A program made the translations under genes and the position numbers. The notes under the pieces were generated by a model, which was not told the DNA's origin, made no database searches, and worked only from the letters and a program-made list of their open reading frames with translations. DNA of 64,000 nt from Rugalucina vietnamica (taxonomy: Eukaryota > Mollusca > Bivalvia > Lucinida > Lucinidae), in assembly GCA_964017185.1 (NCBI GenBank), contig OZ024869.1:8516501-8580500 (forward strand), written 5' to 3'. Shown here piece after piece: positions 1 to 11,140 of this stretch; position 1 is the stretch's first letter; each line of letters begins with the position of its first letter.

Positions 1-88
1 TTCCCACCCCTCGGTTTGTGGAGTGGGAATTTCTTTCTGATTGCGCCATTTCCTGATCATTACCTACTTGTACCTTCTGAAAATTGCT
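1..88 (+). repeat. 3' end fragment of a Penelope-like element
   Basis: The first 80 or so bases match the 3' terminal module of the PLE copies at 35270-35341 and 36600-36677: a CCCAC...GTGGG hairpin around CTCGGTTT, then TCTGATTGCGCC, TTTCCTGATC and ACTTGTACCTT. The copy is cut by the window edge, so its length is unknown. It is a stand-alone 3' piece, as expected from 5'-truncated insertion. Confidence 0.7.
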
Positions 89-640
89 GGCGGTTGACCT
101 CGATAACTTGAACCAAAATCTACTGACCCTATTTAGAAGCGTATAAATGGAATAGCACATTGTTCATTATAAGAAAATGGCAAAACTCTTCCATTGACAA
201 TAAAACTAATGATGATTTCCGGGCGAAAGCAATGGAAAATGTGAAGGCTGAGACACACTGCACTGAACAGGAGAGTTGGAACAGGAAGTCATCAATTACG
301 GTTAGTTGGTTATCAATGATAAGGTATTAGGTCAGGCCAAGGAATGGGGACAAGGTAAAGCCGAGTCAGATATGACTATGTCTATGTTCTTAACTGAATT
401 TTTTTTTCATCGAAATTTAGTGTTGTTCTGCATTATTCGATAAAAAGTCCCCAAAATAATACTGACAGACGCAAATTATATTGCGAATTCGATTACGCAA
501 AATGTCTAGTCCATTGAATGTTTTAGTAAAATATATGAGGACTGCTTTGATCACTGAACAAATCAAAAAGCAGTCACGTAAATATTTTCCTTTATTTGTT
601 TATATTTTCATTTAACCCATATTTGAAGAATGGATTTTCC
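89..640. other. AT-rich DNA, nothing recognised
   Basis: No open frame with coding character, no tandem array and no clear inverted repeat was seen here. Confidence 0.5.
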
Positions 641-652
641 CATCACTATCAT

Positions 653-1154
653 TTGGGTGAGTCCACTTTCATTTTAGGGACATCAGGAGTCATTTTTAAA
701 TTTTATTCAATTTTTCGATGAAAATTCTCTAAGAAAACAGAATAGCCCCAGATAGGACGCCGCGTTCTGCGGCGTCACATCTGATGCTATTCTGTTTGCC
801 TTTGTCCCATAAAAGGGACGCCAGGCTTAAATGAGTTAAGGTCACTAATGAGAAAGTAGAGCCTGCTGTTTGCTCTCATGAATAGACTTAATACGCCAAA
901 ATAATGTTTTTGTTTCTGATTTCTACATGTATTATTAAAATATTATTGATGGGTGCAAGTAAATCCAAGAGGCAATTCAGATATTTTGCAAAGACTGGCG
1001 TTCTATTAATAGGACAAATACACACAGTATATGCCAAAATATGACGCCACAGAATGCGGCATCCCATCATCGGGCTATTGGGTTTGTGTAATGGAATTTC
1101 ATCGAAAAATGAAATAATGTTACTCTTGATTTCCCCGAAAGTGGACTCACCCAA
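653..1154. repeat. inverted-repeat pair, degenerate foldback element
   Basis: TTGGGTGAGTCCACTTTC at 653-670 recurs inverted at 1137-1154. Similarity continues inward for about 150 bp, through a CGATGAAAATTC stretch and a CGCCGCGTTCTG..GGCGTCA stretch. The right arm lies in an open minus-strand frame (1343 to 888) reading roughly GESTFGEIKSNIISFFDEI; the left arm shows a decayed version of the same reading. This may be two opposed copies of a coding repeat, not a simple MITE. A related piece with the GGACGCC and TGGGACA words lies at 4083-4135. Confidence 0.5.
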
Positions 1155-1343
1155 TAGCCAAAGAACGGGGCTATTCGAAGCAAAAGTTGATGATATTACC
1201 TCCATCTGTTGATGTTTTCGTAGATGTTCATTGTACAGCCTGAGCAATGTTTCATTTCGGCTGATATACTCTATCGCTGCCTTGATTCTTTCCTCATATT
1301 TGTTGAGTCGTCGAGCCTCTGGAAATACAAGATGCATCAGCAA
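888..1343 (-). pseudogene. 151-codon open frame, possible repeat-encoded fragment
   Basis: The longest frame in the first 5 kb. The N-terminal 60 residues are charged and helical (a KYEERIKAAIEYISRN-like run) and could be a coiled coil. The C-terminal half overlaps the inverted repeat at 653-1154 and turns hydrophobic. I do not recognise the family. No splice sites or ATG context make it convincing as a host exon, and part of it repeats in inverted form upstream, so a mobile-element origin is more likely. Confidence 0.25.
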
Positions 1344-2150
1344 AAGCGCACATTTCGTCGTGGAGTAAATACCAGGGCCCAGTTGTTCGAAATTAACAAT
1401 ATCGTTAGTTAACGATTTGTTAAAATTTCAAACTTGAATATTACAAATACACTGTTATTTTTTGTTGATAAAATGTGAGAATCCTTTGCAATGCAATGAG
1501 GTCTAAACGATGACGTTAAGCTAACGAAGCTTACACGGACACAAACACGCACGAAAATCTCGCTTTTATATAGACCGACTAGGCTAAAAAAAAAGACCAA
1601 ACGGGCTAAAAAAGCCCGAATTTGACTTCCCCGCAACCTGACTGGTCCCTGCTTGCCTTTGTTTCAAACACGGATCCATTAAACATTACTTTGCGTTCAA
1701 CGAATGCCTTCATTTTGGCTTATCTGGATTGATCGCGATCAATTGTTAAAACTAGTACATCGGCCAGCTTCATATGCAAATTACATGTAACAATATAAAC
1801 TGAGAAAAAATAATTTTTCAATGGACATTATTATTGAATCAGAGCTATTTAAAATTATGTTAAATTTGATTGACAAAGATACATCTCTAGTAGCGAGTAA
1901 ACAACGGACTTGACATGGCTTGCACTTAAGACATAACATCGTCTCTAACTTTTAAATTGTGCTCATTTGCTTAGAATCGCGAAACAAGTCAACGGAGTTT
2001 TCACACATTACAGCTTGCAAAATTCTTTAATTTCTTTTTAAAAGTATATATAGTTAATTCCTTTCTCTAAAAACTATTCTGGCATAAAATGCATACATTT
2101 GATGATTCGTTATTTATTCATATTCACGAAACATCTTTATTTTTCATATG
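1155..2150. other. AT-rich intergenic DNA
   Basis: Only short shadow frames; no repeat structure was recognised. Confidence 0.4.
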
Positions 2151-2156
2151 TTTTTA

Positions 2157-2300
2157 TCAGATAGACAGACAGACATACTTTATTCTCTTAAAGTCAAATA
2201 AATGACATACATGTATCAAGGAATTACAACATAAACATGTATACAAATGGTAGCAGAGGTGGCAATGTACATAACACATTTGCGCTCAAAAATCTATGTA
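2157..2300 (-). repeat. 3' tail of a LINE or SINE
   Basis: Read on the minus strand, this ends in GAATAAAGTATGTCTGTCTG, a polyadenylation-like word followed by a TCTG short repeat. This layout is typical of molluscan LINE/SINE 3' ends. The body upstream is not recognisable. Confidence 0.4.
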
Positions 2301-3950
2301 AAAAATGGCTATAGCAATGTTAATGTGGTAGCATCATGTTACCTCTGCAAACATACTGGTATTTCAAAGTCACTGCTAAGTGGATATTGTTGATATACTG
2401 TAGATGTTTCCCTACACCAAATTGTTTGCATAGGGGTAAAGGTTGTTACAATAACAAGTTAAATAAAGAAACCGTCTATCAAAACAAATCATATTACCTG
2501 AGAAGGCCACAAGTAAGCATAGACATACAAGCACTTTGATCATCATAGCTGTCCGACTAACTGAGACGCGCCCGACTGACTTAATTGTTCAGATCTTCTA
2601 GTGATAAGATCAAGACCTGACCTTTCATGGGGACAAACATGACTCTGCCACACTAAATACTCCTTGCCAAAAGTTAAGTAAAACTTGTATGTTTTATAAA
2701 TCCCCATTATTTATTTGTCGGTTTGTCTTTTCCAGAAATTTCAGTGTTAAATGTTAGACCGTCAGTCTATATCTCAATATCGTTCAAACATTTTCATCTT
2801 TTTCATGTGGTGGATTTATTCAATCATAGCATACATGACATGCAGATTTAACAATTTTAAAATGCTGTTTATTCATGAATAGTGCATTAGAAAACTTACC
2901 CACTTTTCTCAATCTGTTCTAAATCTGTTAGGCGGAGACTGCTCTCCATCTGCGATTTGCTACGACATGTTTGCATACCATATCCATAAACCTAGTTCAG
3001 TAATGTTATATGCAACGGAATTCAGTACGATACATGGCGTTTAGCTTTAACACTATAAAGCTAAAGTGTGTTTCCTAGTGCCTGATTATGGTTATTCGCA
3101 CATATTTTACAAATGTTTAAGTAGAGATAAATATTTACTTGGCACAATTGAACAGTTAGTTTGTCGCAAAGTGTGCAGCATTTTTTTTTTTTTTTGAAAA
3201 TCTGTAGACAAATAAAAGAAAGTTAATCCATGATTAAATTTAATGTACAACCGGGTCCTGGTCAAAACAAGTTTTTAATTGTATAGGAATTTCCTCAAAA
3301 AATTCAAGGAAGGGAGGTAAATATTTTCCCGCAAAAAATTTAAATTCATGATTGCCCAAATCATTATAAAATGGCGCAAATAGCATTGCCTGAGACGAAA
3401 TCTTCATAATCAAGTAACAATTCACGAAATGTGTGCATTGTCCTGATCAACGGTTATCTTCCTTGCCATTGCAAAATCGCTATATAATTAAAATTCAGTT
3501 TGGTCATAAAACTTTATCTGCTCAACGGTTTTCAAATTTTTTGTAGGTCCTATTAGGACAAACTAAGATCAAGATTTTGACATGAAAATAATTTTCCTAT
3601 CATCCGCCACACAAACATTTTCTGCGAAAAAAACATTATCAGAGGCAAAGTTTTAGGCTTTAGAACGTTGCTTAATTTTTGTCCATGGGTATTTATTCTA
3701 AAAGCCTAATGACATATATTTTTGTGTGCAAATTACTTAATAGTTTCTTCAAAGAATCCGTGCGACATATATGGAAACACGAATATTGCACTTTTTGTTT
3801 AAAAACAAAAAGTATTACAAGATATTATTTCAACAAGCTGTTATATAGCTTATTAAATAATTTTTTGACATTCAGAAAACATACAGCAATTTGTATAACA
3901 AGAAAACAGTATACAATTGATTTTGACATAAAGGTTTCAATTGATTTTGA
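2301..3950. other. AT-rich DNA, nothing recognised
   Basis: Contains a poly-T run at 3181-3195. The 3679-3981 open frame has low-complexity AT-rich coding and ends inside a repeat, so it is not called. Confidence 0.4.
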
Positions 3951-3957
3951 CATAAAG

Positions 3958-4022
3958 GTTGGAGTGGAAATCTTTTTCTGATTGCGCCTTTTCCTGTTCT
4001 TTGCCTACTTGTACCTTTTCAA
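3958..4022 (+). repeat. 3' end fragment of a Penelope-like element
   Basis: GGAGTGGAAATCTTTTTCTG, then ATTGCGCC, TTTTCCTG and TGCCTACTTGTACC matches the last 60 bp of the PLE copies at 34-36 kb. Severely 5'-truncated. Confidence 0.6.
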
Positions 4023-4524
4023 ACATGCAGACTATTTTCATTTTGTGTGCATGCGTTTTAAAGTTGCGAATGTTTAACCTATATAAGTCTGGCGTCCTAT
4101 TTATGGGACATAGACCAACGCGGCGTCCCATCTAAAAAGATGAAATATATATAAAAACAAAAACACCTGTTGACCCTAAAACAGAAAATAGACTCACCTA
4201 CATGATCATAAATACTCACCTGTGTTCGTTCATCTCTAAGTAATTGGATAACCAACTTTAGAGCCGCGTCATGAGAACAACTGTCTGCAATCTTACATTG
4301 CTACTTAATGTTCAACAGTTTTATAAAACAGCTTAAAAGGAAATTATTTAGACTCTTTACATGATGATACTTTGTATACTGTCCATGTCCCCCATGTATG
4401 TAAGAGGGTTGGCAGTACCACAACACCTTGCAAGACTTTCAGCTTGGTGTCAAGCTTGGTTCCTTTACGCTCCCATAAATTTGCACGGATTTTTCCAAAT
4501 GCGACACTGGCCTTTGCTTTTGTT

Positions 4525-4605
4525 TGTTTGAATTGATGCTTAACGTCCCAGTCAACAGCTAATGGTCACGTCGGGACGCTGCCTCCATTTTATGGGACTT
4601 TCAAC
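4525..4605 (-). repeat. SINE-type 3' fragment
   Basis: GATGCTTAACGTCCCAGTCA is the reverse complement of the GGACGTTAA tail found on SINEs elsewhere in the window (57600-57650). The next stretch (CGGGACGCTGCCTCCATTTT) recurs in opposite orientation at about 24420-24450, so the two loci hold the same repeat. Confidence 0.45.
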
Positions 4606-5760
4606 CAAAATTAGGACGTCACGATATCCAAAAAGTGCTTCTTATATAACCATTCAACTAAACCGAACTAAACCAACAAGGCTTATATATATGGATAGTT
4701 TGACATGAGCCACTTTTCCTGTGCAGGCTCAGACCTGAGCGGTGATGGTCAGTCAGTAGCGAAGAAGCTTTGCCTGGAGACAAGCAGCCCATCTATTTCT
4801 TTAGGCCCCAATGGGCGGGGGTTTTTGCAATTCTTGCAGTGATTTCATCATCAATGTGCACTGCCCTGCATATGAGTGCTTTCCAGGTAGGGTTTTCCAT
4901 GCCCAAACCAGAGAAAGCATCCTCGAATACATTAGGAAAAAACTTGTCCGTGCAATATGTACCTCTCCATATTTATATAAAACTGGTGTTTACAAGGGTT
5001 AACAATTTTCATATTTTTGATCCAAAACATAGATTGAAGGTAATCGTTAGAACCGACTTACACAATCAATGTTTTGAGAAAAAATATAACAAACATCACA
5101 ATTTTTACACAGGTCTGAAAAACTTCTATTTATATTGCATGGGCAAGTTTTCATAAACAAGACTGTTATATGTGACCTCTCTAAAACCTGTGCGCTGATA
5201 TAATACCATAAAGAATGGATAACTGGAGTCTGAAAGGGATCGAAAAGGCAAACTTACGAACGAAAAGCTAAACTGACGGCCGCCACCTGACAATGAAACA
5301 AAATGTGTTATCATTTAATCTGGTATGCGAATATTTTGGTAGAACTGAAACTTCGCTCGGGTTTTCTGCTTTGCTTTTCATTGCCAGACTGCAAAAGTGA
5401 CAAAAAGTGACAAAGGGTGTACAGACAGTTCGTGTCCTCTCTGCAACACAAACACTAGAAACTGCGTGGGTATGTGTTCTTACAAGCCGGGTAGAATCAA
5501 TATATGTGGCCACCCGCTTGAAAGAATTACTTGCCACAATTCTACATACGAGCAGAGTTCTCCATGATTTCTTGGATGCATTATTTGCTTCTCTCTAAAA
5601 ACATTGGGATACATAGCTTAAATAGACAAGTAACCAATTCCGATTAATTTCTTAGCTAATGCATTTTCTCGATTGTCTGATTTTCTCTTACTCCCGTGCT
5701 TTCCGCATCGCCAACTCAACATTTACGTTCCATGTGCTGTATTGTCACCGGACGATATAT
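4606..5760. other. Intergenic DNA with a fragment of a dispersed repeat
   Basis: A segment at about 5010-5150, with CAAAACATAGATTG and later ATTGCATGGGCAAGTTTTC, reappears inverted at about 30066-30245 just upstream of exon 4 of the secreted-protein gene. No gene was recognised. Confidence 0.4.
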
Positions 5761-7140
5761 CAGAAAAAGATTCCCACTCCAAAAACCGAGGTGGGAAAAA
5801 ACTAAATTGACAAACAGGTATGTATACCATGAAAACAATTCACGGACGTATCGCATTGGAACGATCAGTAATATAAAATTACTGGCGGGCTTAAATCGAT
5901 TTTACAGGTACCTAACCTCACCCTCAGCTTCTGCAATGGTTCACAACATTTAGTTAGTTGTTCGGTCCACGTGGTGAATCGCTAACTAGTCATTGAATTA
6001 TCATGGACAAACAAATAAATCACGATAAACACCATGATGAATCGAAAACAAGGACTCACAGCCCGCCAAATAACTTATTAACTCCGGAGCAAAAGAAAAA
6101 CCAGTTGAACCCCGGTGGACCAAGCAACAGACAAGAAGCTCCGGCTCCAACCAACTAAAATAAAAATCTTTGTGTCGGGGCCATCATAGAGTCTGACGTC
6201 CGACCCACCGGCGTGCAATTAAAGAAGGCAGCATAGTTATCAACCATGATTGGGTTAAAAACTAAGCATGCAGCCTGTCGCATAACATTTAAGTTATATT
6301 CTGTGCGTCTGTAACATGTAATGATTTTTCTGAATTGAAAAAAAAATCATTCCTTCCTATAAGTTTCTTGAATTTATAAACCAAGTCACCATAAATTTTT
6401 GGTTCCGAAAGGCCCTCGCGTAAAAGGGTCTTTAGCCCAACAGTAAATTTAGAAATCAATTCACAGAGGCTGCGATGAAATTTAGAAAATGTTTTTTCCG
6501 AAGTTTAGGATACCGATAGCCCTGCTGGAGAAATTTGGCTATTAAACATTTATTTCGCGCATTTAAGTCCGCAACATGATTGTAGACTCTAGCAAACCTA
6601 ATAAGTTGCGAAATGTATACACCATAAGAAGCACGGCGAGGAACGCCACCTTCCAAAAACGGAAAGTTTACTATTATCAAAATCAAAGTCATCGCGTTTA
6701 TCATAAATTTTAGAAGAAGCAAATCCATTTGCAATAGAAAGATGTAAGTCTAAATGAGGGCTTCGGTATCTGTGTTGTTTGCTTTATTTAACTGTAGTTT
6801 AGGGGGATATTTGTTTGACCATGCCTGTCAATGTTCAAAAGGTCATCGAGGTACCTAGAAGTCGAATTAAATGCCTCGATAACATCAGTTTAATTGTCAA
6901 GGTTAAGAGAAGAATCCATGAAATCTCTTTCGCAGCAGTATAAAAATAAATCAGCTACGAGAGGGGAGCAATTTGTTCCCATCGGAATTCCAACAATTTG
7001 TTTGTATAACTTGGTTCCGAATCTAATATACATATTATCTGGGAGATAGGATAAGGCGTCGCATACATTCTGAATTTTTGAAGACAATTTTTTTATCGTC
7101 TGATCATAGATATGATTTCCGAAAGCATCATAGACTCGAG
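5761..7140 (-). pseudogene. Penelope-like element, decayed reverse transcriptase and 3' end
   Basis: On the minus strand, fragments of one reverse transcriptase are split by frameshifts. At 7087-6890 lie an SSKIQNVCDALSYLPDN segment and the active-site block GIPMGTNCSPLVADLFL. At 6734-6456 lie VNFPFLEGGVPRRASYGVYI and QGYRYPKLRKK. Below 6230 lies the 3' untranslated part shared with the copies at 36 and 41 kb (the TCCAACCAACTAAAAT region, hairpin AGTAAT..ATTACT at about 5867-5885, terminal CCCAC hairpin at about 5771-5795). It stops inside the terminal module at 5761. Family: PLE retroelements use a telomerase-like RT; the assignment is by recalled similarity. Confidence 0.75.
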
Positions 7141-7435
7141 TTTTAGCGTTTTTGCGGTGTCAAACATTGCTCGGATGGCTAAGTTGACGATGAAATGGTC
7201 GTTTTTAGGGCCGTATTATGGACTGACGAGCAGGCTCTCTTTACCTCAAATCGGTTGAGCTGTTGTGGGACCGTCTTCCAAGAATCATACCTGCCCGTTC
7301 GATCTGGAACACGAGAAATTTGAAGCTTCCCGTCTCACTACTTGGAGCTTAAAAAGCTTTATGCATTATATGCCCGTTAGTGGCTTTGATGTTTACGATC
7401 ATATTCTCGTAAAAACGAGTTTTTTTACGGAGTGT
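7141..7435. other. unassigned sequence
   Basis: Continues from the PLE fragment without a recognisable PLE frame. Possible remnant of another repeat. Confidence 0.3.
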
Positions 7436-10400
7436 CTATTGATAGACGTCTGTCAATAGCAAATATTCGGTATATTAGTTAAGACAGGAATTGAGAAAAG
7501 TTAACAAGTACAGGCATTGTGTGAGGAAAAGGGTTTGGCACTTGAACTAGGGGTAATTTGGTGTGCTGAATCCAAAAACCAATGTTGGCAAGTTGAGAAA
7601 TGACGTCTTCATGTCCTAATTTGCATATTTTCAAAATGGCCGCCAAAATATCTAGAATCCGTTATACTGATGAAACGTTTCATTTGTTTGTCATGATCTG
7701 AGCCTAAAATCACTTAAAATATTTGTTAGCTGATTGCTTGATTAAATTACATAAATTTAAATGCAAAGAATTTTAGCCCGCAAAGATAATTTCAATTACA
7801 CTATGAAAATAACGCATGGTATCCATGGCAACTATTAATGTGTTTCTTGAGGAGGGGTGTAGCTACAAAATTGATCATATCGCCCGGCACTGTTGCTCGT
7901 CCTATGCCGCTGAGCCTGGTCTCGTTGTTAAGCTTAGACATATCCCTATTCTTCTGTGGTAAGTAATGCAATTTATCTAATTTGCATATTCATAAATTGT
8001 AATGAAAACATTTAAATGGTTTAAAATCCATAAATAAACAATGTTCAGGCCGAAACCATCATTATGACACTGTTATTGCACAAGTAATATATCATGTGAC
8101 AAATATATTGATGTCATGGACCTATTTGAAAATTTTATCTCATTTGCATATTGATGAATATTAATTAAAATTTTGAAAACTGGGGCCAACTGAAAACCAG
8201 GGGAAAACTATTGACATTAAAGGTTTTGGTGGGTTATAAGATCTTTCTTGCATTTTAGGACAAATTTTCATGGCTGCCAGTTTGGTCAGAGGGACCACTT
8301 AAATGCCTTAAAATATTGTCCTCAACAATGAACATATTTGCATGATGTAAAAATATTGTTTCCACGCCAATCCATTGTGTGATTCTATAGAATGGGGTGC
8401 ACTTACAAAAATACCCATATCCTATCAATAGCATGCTCGCGAATACTATGATTGACCTGATAGTAGTGCTTGGACATAACGATTTAATGGTAATCCTAAT
8501 ATTCAAATCATTGAATTTGCATATTCATGAATATTAATGAAAATCGTAAGAAATGGAAGGAAAATCATGGAAAAAATGTGGGGTGTACATACAAAATCGC
8601 TTGTACCTGGGCTGTAAATAAACATAGGACGTTGAAAATGGTATCAAATAAATGATAAGGTGTCGTATTATCTCTTTGAAGTGTGATATAAGAAAAAAAT
8701 GATTTTCAATTTCATGTATATCAATGAAAACTTATGAAATTGAGAGGGAAAAAATGAACAAGATTAAACAGATACACCTTCAAATACACTTGTATCTTAG
8801 CAATAAAAAGCCCCAATGTGCTGAAAATCGAATCAAATGGTTGCTAGGGCAATATTATACCATCCATACTGTAATAGGTAAGTTATTTGAGTTTCATTTT
8901 CATGAATATTAATAAAATCTTTAGGAACTGGAGTAAAATGCAGAAAAATTAGGAGGTATACATGTAAACACATGTGCGTATCTTGGCTACTTAAGGACCT
9001 AAAGAGTCGAAGTTGAAATCAAATGACTGCTATGACAGTTCTGTAACCATATGATCTGATATATAAAACATCTAGATATTTTTTTTTGTTGTATGGATAT
9101 TAATGAGATCTTTTAAATTAGAGAAATATCACCGAAAAGTATAGGCAGTATACCAACAAAGTTGCTTATATCTCCACCGCTAATACCCTTAGAGGGATGA
9201 AAATGTTAGCACAATGTGGTCTGATAGATAAACAGCATCTGATTTTAAAAAACCATGTACATGTAGTCTGATAGATAAACCATAGCTTATCAAAAGCCAT
9301 GAATGCTATGAAAAATTACATACATAAAGTTGAAGGTTGTGCTCAAACAAAATCGCTTGTATCTTCCTTGCTAACAAATACATGTATGCTTATAAATTTA
9401 AACATATGGCAATATTAAATTGTACGTGTACTAGCAATAATTTGATGCCACTTTGAACTCTCTAAGTCTATTTGCAGTCCAGATATAAGCAATTTTATCG
9501 GTAAACCCCCATCATTTTCTGGTCATTTTTCTATTATTTATAAAGATTTTATTAACATTCATACACAAATATTTCAGATAAAGCAAATAGCAGATCATAC
9601 AGTTATAGAACAATGTTTAAGCAATTGTTTGATACCAATTTTAGCTCTCTAGGTCTACCGGTAAGCATGATATGCACGTTTTTACGTGTATACCGCCTTA
9701 TGCTTTCAGCATTTTTACCCCAATTCCTAAAGATGTTATTAATATTCATGAAAATAAAAATCAAATGACTTATAAATTGGATGGCATAATATTGCCTTAA
9801 CAGGATGGCATAATATTGCCTTAACAACGATTTGATCATCATTCAGCACTTTAGGGCTTTGGGTTGCCAAGCTACAAGCCATTTCTTACATTTACCCCTT
9901 TATTTTTTCCATTTTGTCTGTCATGGTTTTATAGATTTCATTAATATACATGAAATTACAAATCCGATTATTCTTATATCATATTTCAGAGTTATAGTAC
10001 ATTGCCACAGCTCTTTCGGCATCCTAGGTTCATTAACAGCCTGGGTACAGGTGTTTTTGTATGTATACCCCTATCTTTTTCCACGATGTTTCTCCCATTA
10101 TGATTTTTATTAATATTCATGAATATATGTTAATTCAATGATTTCAATATTAGTTATGAAGGTTAAATTGCTATGTCAATGCAATACTACCAGACCAATC
10201 ATAGTATTCTAAAGTATGCTTTTGGTGGGACATGGGTATTTTTGTAAGTTCATCCCATTCTATAGAATCACACTAGGGGTGGTTGTGGAAACAATATGAT
10301 GTCTACATCATGCGAATGTGTTCATTGTTGAAGACAACTTTTTATGTCATTTAATTGGCCCATCTGACCAAACTGGCAGCCATGAAAATTTGTCCTAAAA

Positions 10401-11031
10401 TGCAAAAACGATCATATAACGCACCAAAAACCTTTCAATGGCAATTGTTTTCCCTGTTTTTTGCCCCTATGTTTTGACATTTCAATTGATATTCATGAAT
10501 ATGCTAATGAGATGAGTTTCATATTGACCATTGGCATCAATATATTTGTCATATATGGTATTACTGGTGCAATTACAAGTTGTCATAATAATAGCTTTTC
10601 TGCCTGAAAATTGTTTACTTATGAATTTTAAAGCCGTTTTTTAATATTTTCATTAAAATTCATGAATATGCAAATTCGATAATTTTTATTCATTGAAGAC
10701 CTTCTAATCATTATAAAATGTTATTTCTATTATTTTGTAGCAGTTTGGAATCCTAAACATATACTAATTTGCAGCAATTGATGTTTTTCTTAATTTTGGC
10801 GGCCATCTTGTAAATATGCAAATTAGATGGTGAAGGAGCCATTTCTCAGCTTGCCAACATTGGTTTTTGGATTTAGCATACCCAAATACCCCTAAAAATG
10901 ATCTCAAACCCTTTTCCTCACAAAATGCCTGTACCTTCATAACGAAGCGTCTTTTCTCATTTTCTGTCCTAACTATATGTGCTATTTACACATTTACCGA
11001 GTATTTGCTATTGACAGACGTCTGGCAATAG
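7436..11031. mobile_element. 3.6 kb foldback element of degenerate internal repeats
   Basis: Both ends carry a near-palindrome built on CTATTGACAGACGTCTGTCA (7436-7459 and 11008-11031). The arms are inverted copies of each other: 7520-7650 matches 10799-10935 inverted, and 8264-8460 matches 10190-10410 inverted. Each arm is made of diverged units sharing ATTTGCATATTCATGAAT and ATTAAT words (about 7610, 7978, 8138, 8510, 8890; then inverted at 9738, 10108, 10478, 10650, 10815). There is no long ORF and no clear target duplication. Best explained as a foldback DNA element; superfamily unknown. Confidence 0.65.
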
Positions 11032-11035
11032 ACTT

Positions 11036-11140
11036 CACCTTATTTATTTATTTTTTTTTTTATTTATTTAATTATTTTTATTTTCTTTTATTTTTTTTTT
11101 ATTTTTTTTATTTTATTTTTTATTTTTTTTTTTTTTGTTA
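11036..11140 (+). repeat. T-rich low-complexity tract
   Basis: TTTATTT/TTTTATTTT runs of about 100 bp immediately right of the foldback element. The poly-Phe/Tyr frame across it is an artefact. Confidence 0.85.
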
